A stretch of 64,000 nt of DNA from Rossellomorea pakistanensis (GTDB taxonomy: Bacteria; Bacillota; Bacilli; Bacillales; Bacillaceae_B), in NCBI RefSeq assembly GCF_016908495.1, contig NZ_JAFBDZ010000001.1:496001-560000 (forward strand), in the 5' to 3' direction. A program made the translations under genes and the position numbers. Shown here in pieces: positions 56,933 to 64,000 of this stretch; position 1 is the first letter of the stretch; every line of letters begins with the position of its first letter. Below the pieces are notes generated by a model. It was not told where the DNA came from, did not search any database, and saw only the letters and a list, made by a program, of their open reading frames with translations.

Positions 56933-56999
56933 TTTGTGTCCCCTTTTTGTATAACTATCTATTTCTAAATGTAACCATAATGATAGCATATTATTTTTC

Positions 57000-57400
57000 C
57001 TTTAATACAATTGAGGTCTAATAAATGTGATTTCAGGCTTAATTGATAGGGGACTTTTATATAAAGAATAGATAGTCAAGGGTCAGCCAAATCATAAGAT
57101 CCAAGACACGATGTCTTCTCTTTATGAAGCAAATAAAAAAGATGGAAAAAATTTAAGAAGGGTTCTTGTTTTTTGAGGTGATTCCTAAATGAATGATGAA
57201 TGAATTGACACGCGTCTATCTCTCTTAGATGAGCAGTCGAAATGGCCTTCATTGAACTATTATAAAAAAGTTGGACCACTGCTGAATAATAATTCAGCCA
57301 AAACGAATCAACAAGCGACGATTTTTTTGATTTTCATATATCAAAACGAAAGGCGATTAGTCTCCATTCATTTAAAAAAGGCTATTTCCGCTAGGTTGTT
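57000..57400. other. Intergenic, no gene seen
   Basis: Spacer upstream of the Suv3-like gene, outside the decayed reading frame that follows. A few short frames exist on both strands, none with a ribosome binding site or recognisable sequence. Confidence 0.4.
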
Positions 57401-57429
57401 GCTTTATCAACAAGAATGAAACCCGTCGT

Positions 57430-57685
57430 GATTAAGGTTTTGGGGCATATGTTCGTCAAAGTAATAAATATTTTACTGATATTGAATTATTTAAGATGAT
57501 AATATTTGACCAAGAGCAACACAGTTTACGAAAAGAGCAAAAAAAAGTCATGGAGCTTTCCAAAAAACCAGGTGTCAGGAACCATAATTTCAATATGTAG
57601 AAGTTAATCCACAGGGACATGTTCTATATTTGGACAATCACAATGGTTCCGGACTCCTATTTGGACAGACTCATGATTACTTTAT
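57430..57685 (+). pseudogene. Probable decayed gene, unrecognised
   Basis: One frame reads GFGAYVRQSNKYFTDIELFK onward to KKPGVRNHN (about 57435-57590), then stops. The next frame immediately continues FQYVEVNPQGHVLYLDNHNG and LLFGQTHDYF to about 57683. The two have protein-like composition and join by a one-base shift near 57590. There is no start codon or ribosome binding site, and a stop precedes the first part. I read this as the tail of a broken gene; the family is unknown. Confidence 0.4.
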
Positions 57686-58780
57686 AATAATAGGATTTGT
57701 TTTAATTCTAACTATACTTTCTATGTTTGTTAGAGCATTTATAACTCTATCTTCATTAATATTTTCATCTACTAATTTTAACGAATGATTATTCATAGCA
57801 TAGGTTGCTAATTGTTTTATATCTATTTCATTGGTAAGCCCGATTTCTTTAAATGATTTCGGCAGCGACAGCTTTTCATAAAATGGAAGTAACCTTTCTA
57901 TTTCTGTCCATTGTTCTTCAATTGCTAGTTGAACAAGAATGCCATAAGCTACTTTTTCCCCATGTAACAAATGGTGGGTACAAGGAAATTCTGTTAAAGC
58001 ATTATGAATAGCGTGTGCACCGGAAACTCGTCCGTATTCATCTCCAAATCCTCCTACCATTCCACCTAGTATCATATTAGTTTCAATAACCGAAACAAAA
58101 TTTGACGTTAACTTCCTATTTTTCATATCTTCTAAACTTTTGATTCCTTTTTCAAGTAGAAGATCTTTGCATAGTCGTGCAGAGTGATGGGCAACTAATA
58201 GTGGGACGGGTGGAACATTTAGGTTACGGATCATCACATCAGCCTCATACCATTTTGCTAAAGTATCGGCAATACCAGCTTTTAAATATTTCACAGGTGA
58301 TGACAAGATGACCTCGGGTTCTACTAGCACAATATCTGTACTTTGGGGATAAACTTCATAGTAAAGGAATTTTCCTTCCTTACTATATATAACACTAAGA
58401 GGAGTCCATGCGGCACATGTCGAAGCTAATGTTGGAATTAATACTGTTGGACCTTTGACTTCATGACTGACCGCTTTTGCTAAATCTAAAACCTTTCCCC
58501 CTCCAATACCGATTATGATATCAAAGTAACCTTGTTTATAAAAACGTGATATCTTTCTAATTTCTTCAAGGGAACATTCACCATTATATTCCCATTTCTC
58601 CATCAATACAGCGTTAAATTTAGGCAAATAGGCTCGAGCAGCTTCAAATGATTTTTTTCCGTGAATAACAAGAGCACGATACTTTTTTCGTTGAATAATT
58701 AATGATTCTAATTCCTGTAAGATTCCATTTCGACACTGATAAAATTGCGGTGCTCCTCTAACGGATAATTTATAATCCAT
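57677..58780 (-). CDS. Iron-containing alcohol dehydrogenase family protein (GldA-like)
   Basis: A 367-residue dehydrogenase of the glycerol-dehydrogenase branch. The NAD site is IIGIGGGKVLDLAKAV, and the metal ligands appear as Asp in KAGIADTLAKWYEAD and two His in SGAHAIHNALTEF and HLLHGEKVAYG. It follows metQ by 73 bases on the same strand with no terminator between, so it probably belongs to the SAM-riboswitch transcript. The substrate is unknown. I infer possible use of an aldehyde or ketone from sulfur amino acid metabolism. Confidence 0.88.
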   Translation of the reverse strand: MDYKLSVRGAPQFYQCRNGILQELESLIIQRKKYRALVIHGKKSFEAARAYLPKFNAVLMEKWEYNGECSLEEIRKISRFYKQGYFDIIIGIGGGKVLDLAKAVSHEVKGPTVLIPTLASTCAAWTPLSVIYSKEGKFLYYEVYPQSTDIVLVEPEVILSSPVKYLKAGIADTLAKWYEADVMIRNLNVPPVPLLVAHHSARLCKDLLLEKGIKSLEDMKNRKLTSNFVSVIETNMILGGMVGGFGDEYGRVSGAHAIHNALTEFPCTHHLLHGEKVAYGILVQLAIEEQWTEIERLLPFYEKLSLPKSFKEIGLTNEIDIKQLATYAMNNHSLKLVDENINEDRVINALTNIESIVRIKTNPIIIK

Positions 58781-58853
58781 AAAGATTCTCCCATCCTTTC
58801 ATTTATAAAAAACTTAAAGGTTAACCGAAATAATGGTCAACCTCTAAATTGTT

Positions 58854-59675
58854 TTACTTTTCCTTCATCCATTTTGGTTTTCCAAACCCTTTAAATTCTT
58901 CATCAATTACCTTCTCAAATTCTTTTGATTCTACAACCTCTTTTAAATCTTTAGCAAATGTTGAATCTACATTCTTAGTGTCTACTACTACTCGATTTCG
59001 ATAATCGTCAGGCATATCCTCCAGCTGGATAGCTTTTAATAAATCCATGCCAGCTGCCAGAGCATAGTTACCTGGTACGGCGGAGAGATCTACACTTTCA
59101 ACGGCTCTTGGTAATTGTGCGGCTTCAATTGGTTTAAATTCAAGCTTTAATTTATTTTCTTGGACATCTTTTTCAGATACAGTTAATGGATTAGCTTCAG
59201 GATTCAATGTAATTAATTTCGCATCTTCTAAAATTTGAAAAGCTCTTGCAGCATTTGTTGGATCATTCGGAATCGCAATTTGACTTCCTTCTTCAATTTC
59301 TTCTACAGAACTGAATTTCTTTGAATAGATTCCCATTGGAGCTGTTGGAACGATAATAATCTGAGATAAATCGATGTTATGTTCTTTTGCAAAAGTTTCC
59401 ATATAGATTTTATGTTGAAACAGGTTTGCATCTAAATCTCCTTGTGATAAAGCGATATTTGGCTGGATATAGTCACTAAATTCTTTTACTTCAATCGTGT
59501 ACCCTTTTTCTTCCATAAGCGGCTTAATCGCTTTTGTCACCATATCGCTATATGGACCTGAAGTTGCTCCAATCACTAATTCCTTTTTATCTTCAGAGCT
59601 TGCACTGCTATTATTACATGCCCCTAATAGTCCAATGATTACTATTAATAATGATAGATAAATCCAATTTTTCAT
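58854..59675 (-). CDS. metQ: Methionine ABC transporter substrate-binding lipoprotein
   Basis: A 273-residue NlpA/MetQ-family lipoprotein. The lipobox LLGAC gives Cys20 as the anchor. Family motifs are LVIGATSGPYSDMVTKAIKP, then VKEFSDYIQPNIALSQGDLDANLFQH and PNDPTNAARAFQIL. It binds methionine or a related compound outside the cell. It lies 19 bases after metI in the metNIQ operon. Confidence 0.94.
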   Translation of the reverse strand: MKNWIYLSLLIVIIGLLGACNNSSASSEDKKELVIGATSGPYSDMVTKAIKPLMEEKGYTIEVKEFSDYIQPNIALSQGDLDANLFQHKIYMETFAKEHNIDLSQIIIVPTAPMGIYSKKFSSVEEIEEGSQIAIPNDPTNAARAFQILEDAKLITLNPEANPLTVSEKDVQENKLKLEFKPIEAAQLPRAVESVDLSAVPGNYALAAGMDLLKAIQLEDMPDDYRNRVVVDTKNVDSTFAKDLKEVVESKEFEKVIDEEFKGFGKPKWMKEK

Positions 59676-59694
59676 TCTGTCTTCCTCCCAAGCT

Positions 59695-60363
59695 TTAAGA
59701 TTTTTTATCTACGAATTTTGAAATTTGATCTCCGGAAAATTGAATCAACTGCACAAGACAAATGAGTACAATAATGGTTGTCATCATTACAGTATTATCA
59801 TAACGATAATATCCAAAGCGAATAGCTAGATCTCCTATTCCTCCACCTCCAACAATCCCGGCCATTGCTGAATAGGCAACAAGGCTAATAGTAGTAATGG
59901 TCACTCCTTGAACAATACCAGGTCTTGCTTCCGGAATCAGCACGTCTTTAATAATCATCCATGGTGTAGCTCCTACTGCTATAGAAGCCTCTACGACACC
60001 CTTGTCTATTTCTCTAAGGGAAGTTTCTACCAATCTTGCAAAAAACGGTATCGCTGCAACAGATAGTGAGACAGAGGCTGCTGTAGGCCCAATGGTTGTC
60101 CCGGTAACTAGTTTTGTTAATGGTAACAGAGCTACCAACAGGATAATAAAAGGAATAGATCGAACCATATTAACAACAAATGCAACAGATTCTTTCACCC
60201 ACTTATTTTGTAAAAACAATCCTTTATCAGTAACAAATAATAAAATTCCAAGGGGTAATCCTACAACCAAAGCAATACCTAATGAAATACCAACCATATA
60301 TAATGTTTCAAAAAAGGCTTTGTTTAATTCAGGAAGGACCGTTATAATCGATTCAGGCAACAC
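59695..60363 (-). CDS. metI: Methionine ABC transporter permease
   Basis: A 222-residue permease with five or six helices, and a typical MetI N-terminus (LPELNKAFFETLYMVGISLGIALVVGLPLG). The EAA loop toward the ATPase is VEASIAVGATPWMIIKDVLIPEARPGI. Its start overlaps the end of metN by 11 bases, and it is followed by metQ. Confidence 0.95.
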   Translation of the reverse strand: MLPESIITVLPELNKAFFETLYMVGISLGIALVVGLPLGILLFVTDKGLFLQNKWVKESVAFVVNMVRSIPFIILLVALLPLTKLVTGTTIGPTAASVSLSVAAIPFFARLVETSLREIDKGVVEASIAVGATPWMIIKDVLIPEARPGIVQGVTITTISLVAYSAMAGIVGGGGIGDLAIRFGYYRYDNTVMMTTIIVLICLVQLIQFSGDQISKFVDKKS

Positions 60364-61366
60364 CTCTCAACACCTCCAAGCTTTGAGTACGTACTTTTAT
60401 AAATTCAATGGCCGCTTTGATTTCAGAAGGTTCTCCGGTAATTTCCATAACGAAGATCCCTAGTGGAATATCCTGTATATACTCTATCTTTCCGTGTAGA
60501 ATGTTCCCTTTTACTTTAAACTTTTGAAAGACGTCAGAAACAACAGCTTCTTCGGCAATGGAACCCCTAAATTGAATCTTTATAATTTCCCCTTCTCTTC
60601 TTTCCAATACATTTTTAGGGATATCGAACTTCAGAACGGTTTCTATAAATCTTTTAGTTAATGGTTGTTTAGGTGCTGAGAAGATATCGTAGACAGAACC
60701 TTCCTCTACTACTCTTCCATCCTGCATTACTGCCATTCGGTCACAGATTTCTTTTACAACCTCCATTTCATGTGTAATTAAGACTATTGTTAAATTTAGT
60801 TTTTGATTTATTTCCTTAAGGAGCTGAAGTATGGTTTTTGTTGTGCTCGGGTCTAGAGCAGAAGTTGCTTCATCACATAGAAGTACTGTCGGATTATTCG
60901 CAAGTGCTCTTGCAATTCCAACTCTTTGTTTTTGTCCTCCACTAAGCTGTGAGGGGTAATCATTCTTTTTATCTAGTAATCCGACAAGCTTAAGTAATTC
61001 CTCTACCCTACTTTTGATTTTAGTCTTACCCTCTTCAGCAGCCTTTAATGAAAAAGCGACATTTTCCGCAACAGTTTTAGAAGAGACTAAATGGAAGTGC
61101 TGAAAAATCATCCCAATTTTTTGCCTAGCCTTTCTAAGCTCCTTCGCCTTTAGCGAAGTAAGTTCTACACCGTCCACTAACACTTTTCCAGATGTTGGTT
61201 TTTCAAGTAAGTTCAAGCAACGCAGCAGTGAACTTTTTCCCGCACCACTGTAACCAACGATGCCAAATATCTCCCCTTTTTTTATCGATAGGGATACGTC
61301 ATTAACTGCTCGAATGTTCGTTCTATTGCTTTTATATTCCTTTGTTAACTGTTGGATTTCTATCAA
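60353..61366 (-). CDS. metN: Methionine ABC transporter ATP-binding protein
   Basis: A 337-residue ATPase. It carries Walker A GYSGAGKSS, the signature LSGGQKQRVGIARAL, Walker B VLLCDEATSALD and a C-terminal NIL (ACT-like) domain from about 260 that senses methionine. I use the TTG at 61366, seven bases after GAGAGGTG; the ATG at 61396 lies next to the riboswitch terminator T-run and has no ribosome binding site. It is first gene of metN-metI-metQ and the dehydrogenase. Confidence 0.94.
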   Translation of the reverse strand: MIEIQQLTKEYKSNRTNIRAVNDVSLSIKKGEIFGIVGYSGAGKSSLLRCLNLLEKPTSGKVLVDGVELTSLKAKELRKARQKIGMIFQHFHLVSSKTVAENVAFSLKAAEEGKTKIKSRVEELLKLVGLLDKKNDYPSQLSGGQKQRVGIARALANNPTVLLCDEATSALDPSTTKTILQLLKEINQKLNLTIVLITHEMEVVKEICDRMAVMQDGRVVEEGSVYDIFSAPKQPLTKRFIETVLKFDIPKNVLERREGEIIKIQFRGSIAEEAVVSDVFQKFKVKGNILHGKIEYIQDIPLGIFVMEITGEPSEIKAAIEFIKVRTQSLEVLRGVA

Positions 61367-61392
61367 TTTAATGCACCTCTCTTCTTTAATAA

Positions 61393-61541
61393 ACAAAAAA
61401 TACCTCTTTCATCTGAAAGAGGTACCGTCATATCTTGACTTATCTTTCAGAATGAAATTCCATTCTGCAGGAAGTAGCACCGTTCCAAAAAGGAGGTTGC
61501 CGGACTTCATAGGGCCTGTTCCCTCAGTCACTCTTGATAAG
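61393..61541 (-). promoter_or_regulatory. SAM-I riboswitch (S-box) with terminator
   Basis: On the minus strand the aptamer (61541-61439) starts CTTATCAAGAGTGACTGAGG and contains GGCCCTATGAAGTCCGGCAA, a GGTGCTA segment and GCAGAAT, closing with GAAAGATAAG. These are the hallmark conserved blocks of the S-box. The terminator stem TACCTCTTTC / GAAAGAGGTA (61401-61410 with 61415-61424) and a T-run follow. SAM binding would shut off metNIQ. Confidence 0.95.
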
Positions 61542-61665
61542 TAGTATTAATTTTTAATGTTATATGCATATTATATGGAACACAAACGAGTGTCAATAAG
61601 GTTTTTTTCACCATTTTAAAAGACAGCGCTTACAACCCTTTTATATCAACCTTATTATTTTTTGA
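61542..61665. other. Intergenic, metNIQ promoter region
   Basis: AT-rich spacer between the S-box and the metH terminator. It should hold the metNIQ promoter. Nothing else is visible. Confidence 0.4.
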
Positions 61666-61668
61666 ATT

Positions 61669-61727
61669 TTTTTAATAAAAAATGCCTGCTTACGTCATTT
61701 GATACTACAATAACGAAGAGCAGGCAT
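61669..61727 (-). terminator. metH terminator
   Basis: A 9-bp stem ATGCCTGCT / AGCAGGCAT (61682-61690 with 61719-61727) with a long loop, and ATTTTTTATTAAA following on the minus strand. Confidence 0.7.
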
Positions 61728-61837
61728 CTATTCATTTCCATATTTCATAAAATAGAAGCACTATTATCTGATGTTGTTATAAAATAGCATGGTGATATCA
61801 ATAATAAAAAATATTACTTTGATCATTTAATACTAAA

Positions 61838-64000
61838 TCAAAGCACATTAAAATATCTTGCCTCCGGATGTGCAAAAACCATTGCGGTTACAGAAGCCTC
61901 AGGTTCCATCATAAAACCATCTGTTAATTTAATTCCGATTTTCTCTGGCTGTAAAAGCTTAAATAATTTTTCCTGATCTTCTAGATCAGGGCATGCTGGA
62001 TAACCGAAAGAAAAACGTTGTCCTCTATACTTTGTTCTAAAGCGATCTTGCATGGTGAAATCTATCGGATCTGGGAACCCCCACCAACTTCTCATGACCT
62101 CATGTACCCTTTCAGCTAAGCCTTCTGCCGTTTCTAAGGCAAGAGCTTGAATAGCATGACTTTCTAAAAAGCTTCCCTCTGCTTTTAACTCCTTTGCCCA
62201 TTCTCTAATTTTATGACCAGCAGTAACGGCGAAAAATCCGACATAATCCATTTCTCCGCTATCAACTGAACGAATGTAATCTGCTAAACAGAGATAGGGA
62301 CTTTTAGCCTGTCTAGGAAAATGAAAACGTTCGATTTCCTTTGATAAATCCTTTGGATGATAAATTATAACATCGTCTCCTTCTGATTGTGCAGGGAAAA
62401 ACTGATAGAGGGCAGAAGCTTGAAGTATTCCCTCTTTTTTAGCTTTTTGGAATAAATCATCAATCGTTTGTTTTAACCCAATCGTCCTCTTATCTCCCTC
62501 GACAAGCAATCTCGAAATCTTTCCTTTTATTCCAAGGTGGTGGCCTAATAGCATCTGTAGATTAATATACGGTTTAATATGATCTACTGAATACTCCTTG
62601 ATGATATGACTTTCTAAATCAGGTGGAATGAACACTCGGACATCTTTTGCTACTGACGAACGAACTTTTGTTGCTAAAGCGGTTCCTTGTGAAATCGTAG
62701 ATAAAACATCTGCATCTCTTGGTTCACTAAGTGTTTGTTTACTTTCTTCTTCCCATTTCAGTCTTGTCTCCTTATCTTGTATACCGTTCATTATACTTAA
62801 TCCATCCATTGCATCTTTTGCATAAAGAACGAGCCCCTCATATTCACGGGCAATCTTTCCTGATGTAAACTTCCTTGTAAGGGCCGCTCCGCCGACGACA
62901 AGTGGAACATGTATATCGGATTGTTTTAAGTCCTGAGCCGTAATTACCATCTGTTGTGCAGACTTTACAAGTAATCCAGATAACCCCACAATATCAGGTG
63001 ATTCTTTACGAATGATTTCGATTAATTGTTGTGGGGTTACTTTTATTCCCAAATCGATTACATCGTAACCATTATTACTTAAAATGATATCGACTAGATT
63101 TTTTCCAATATCATGTACATCACCCTTGACAGTCGCAAGAATGATTTTTCCTTTTGTTGATGATGATTGTGTTTGCTCCATATGAGGTTCTAAATAAGCT
63201 ACAGATGCCTTCATAACCTCGGCACTTTGTAGAACCTCTGCGACGATTAGTTGATTATCGTTGAAGAGTCGACCAACTTCTGTCATTCCATCCATAAGCG
63301 GGCCGTTAATAATAGCTAATGGGTTCTCATATTCTTTTAATGCAGTATCTAGGTCTTGGATCAACCCTTCCTTTGTGCCTTCTACGATATAATGTGCTAA
63401 TCGCTCAGATAGTGTCATTGTATTCACAGGTACTTTTACCTCTTTTTTCTTTCCACGGTAAAAGTCAGTGAACTTTGCTAAGGTTTCATCGGTTGTATGG
63501 AATAGCAATGATTCTGCCAAAGCTACTTCATCTGCAGGAATGGAGGCAAACCTTTCAAGCTTTTCCGTATTTACGATGGCATAATCAAGACCCGCTTTTG
63601 TACAGTGATAGAGATAAACTGCATTTAAAATCTCTCTTCCAACTGGCGGAAGTCCAAACGAAACATTACTAATCCCTAATATATGAGGACATTCAGGTAA
63701 CTCTTTTTTTATCCTCTTGATCCCTTCAATGGTTGCCTGTGCAGAGCCAATATATTGTTGGTCACCTGTTCCAACAGGAAATACGAGTGGATCAAAAATA
63801 ATATCCTCTGATGGAATTTGATATTTTTCCGTTAGTAGTTTATGAGACCTAAGGGCTATTTCAACTTTTCGGTCGGCTGTAACTCCCATACCTTGTTCAT
63901 CAATTGTTCCTACTACTACTGCTGCCCCATATTGTTTCAATAATTGAACAATTTTCTCAAATCTCTCTTCCCCATCCTCTAAATTAATAGAGTTGATAAT
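61838..64000 (-). CDS. metH: Cobalamin-dependent methionine synthase, C-terminal part
   Basis: About 720 C-terminal residues of MetH; the N-terminal homocysteine domain lies beyond the right edge and the frame stays open to it. From the edge it has the end of the methyltetrahydrofolate domain (INSINLEDGEERFE, then GTIDEQGMGVT), the cap helices, the B12 domain with the base-off motif GDVHDIGKN near visible residue 300, and the activation domain with AVTAGHKI and RGQRFSFGYPACPDLEDQ (SAM site). It methylates homocysteine to methionine. It is probably also S-box controlled, outside the window. Confidence 0.96.
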   Translation of the reverse strand: MINSINLEDGEERFEKIVQLLKQYGAAVVVGTIDEQGMGVTADRKVEIALRSHKLLTEKYQIPSEDIIFDPLVFPVGTGDQQYIGSAQATIEGIKRIKKELPECPHILGISNVSFGLPPVGREILNAVYLYHCTKAGLDYAIVNTEKLERFASIPADEVALAESLLFHTTDETLAKFTDFYRGKKKEVKVPVNTMTLSERLAHYIVEGTKEGLIQDLDTALKEYENPLAIINGPLMDGMTEVGRLFNDNQLIVAEVLQSAEVMKASVAYLEPHMEQTQSSSTKGKIILATVKGDVHDIGKNLVDIILSNNGYDVIDLGIKVTPQQLIEIIRKESPDIVGLSGLLVKSAQQMVITAQDLKQSDIHVPLVVGGAALTRKFTSGKIAREYEGLVLYAKDAMDGLSIMNGIQDKETRLKWEEESKQTLSEPRDADVLSTISQGTALATKVRSSVAKDVRVFIPPDLESHIIKEYSVDHIKPYINLQMLLGHHLGIKGKISRLLVEGDKRTIGLKQTIDDLFQKAKKEGILQASALYQFFPAQSEGDDVIIYHPKDLSKEIERFHFPRQAKSPYLCLADYIRSVDSGEMDYVGFFAVTAGHKIREWAKELKAEGSFLESHAIQALALETAEGLAERVHEVMRSWWGFPDPIDFTMQDRFRTKYRGQRFSFGYPACPDLEDQEKLFKLLQPEKIGIKLTDGFMMEPEASVTAMVFAHPEARYFNVL

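Noticed and set aside
61260-61544. Plus-strand frame across the metN leader
   Set aside because: It is the antisense shadow of the S-box and metN start, with no ribosome binding site.

Overview
This is low-GC, AT-rich DNA from a spore-forming member of the Bacillaceae (Firmicutes). The evidence is the B. subtilis-style gltC/gltAB and argCJBD-carAB operons, two complete spore-germinant receptor (GerA/B/C) operons, a SAM-I riboswitch in front of metNIQ, strong GGAGG ribosome binding sites and frequent TTG/GTG starts. Nothing in the window identifies the species.

Layout. 1-1,584: an acyl-CoA synthetase (cut by the window edge) co-transcribed with a MerR-family regulator whose promoter carries a perfect palindrome. 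1,990: a 31-residue membrane peptide. 2,304-9,410: glutamate synthase (small and large subunits) and the divergent LysR regulator gltC. 9,569-11,356: oligopeptidase F. 11,685-20,872: a catabolic island made of a sigma-54-dependent activator, a matching -24/-12 promoter with three upstream TTCC-N8-GGAA sites, and an operon for a CoA ligase, an enoyl-CoA hydratase, a tiny membrane protein, a sodium:solute symporter and a broken eutH. A second tiny-protein/symporter pair under a probable cre site, plus an unknown 162-residue protein, runs the other way. 21,112-23,255: a one-repeat DUF2935 protein and putP with its own tiny companion. 23,891-27,591: first ger operon. 27,678-28,710: DUF6509 protein and phosphatidylserine synthase. 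29,258-37,955: arginine operon argC-argJ-argB-argD-carA-carB, with argF absent. 38,016-38,739: non-coding, with MITE-like inverted repeats and a 21-bp periodic repeat. 38,791-41,882: hypothetical protein, exonuclease ExoA, DEAD-box helicase. 42,062-45,713: second ger operon. 45,900-54,268: full-length DUF2935 protein, two MaoC-type hydratase half genes, FkbM methyltransferase, HAD phosphatase, DHA2 multidrug transporter, long-form (E. coli-type) S-adenosylmethionine decarboxylase, CAP-domain protein and DsbA/FrnE-like oxidoreductase. 54,356-56,932: a Suv3-like RNA helicase. 57,000-57,676: non-coding, probably a decayed gene. 57,677-61,541: metN-metI-metQ and an iron-type alcohol dehydrogenase behind a SAM-I riboswitch. 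61,838-64,000: the C-terminal part of metH.

Three points stand out. First, three separate sodium:solute symporters are each preceded immediately by a 34-40 residue single-helix protein, two of which are clearly alike. Second, the sigma-54 island shows a complete regulatory logic (activator, enhancer sites, promoter, operon) for an unidentified carboxylic acid, and ends in a eutH that has lost its N-terminus and carries a frameshift. Third, the regulatory layer is readable for several loci: MerR palindrome, GltC-type dyad, tandem ARG boxes over the argC promoter, cre site, sigma-G -10 element and SAM riboswitch.

Functions were assigned by reading motifs and recalling families; no database search was possible.
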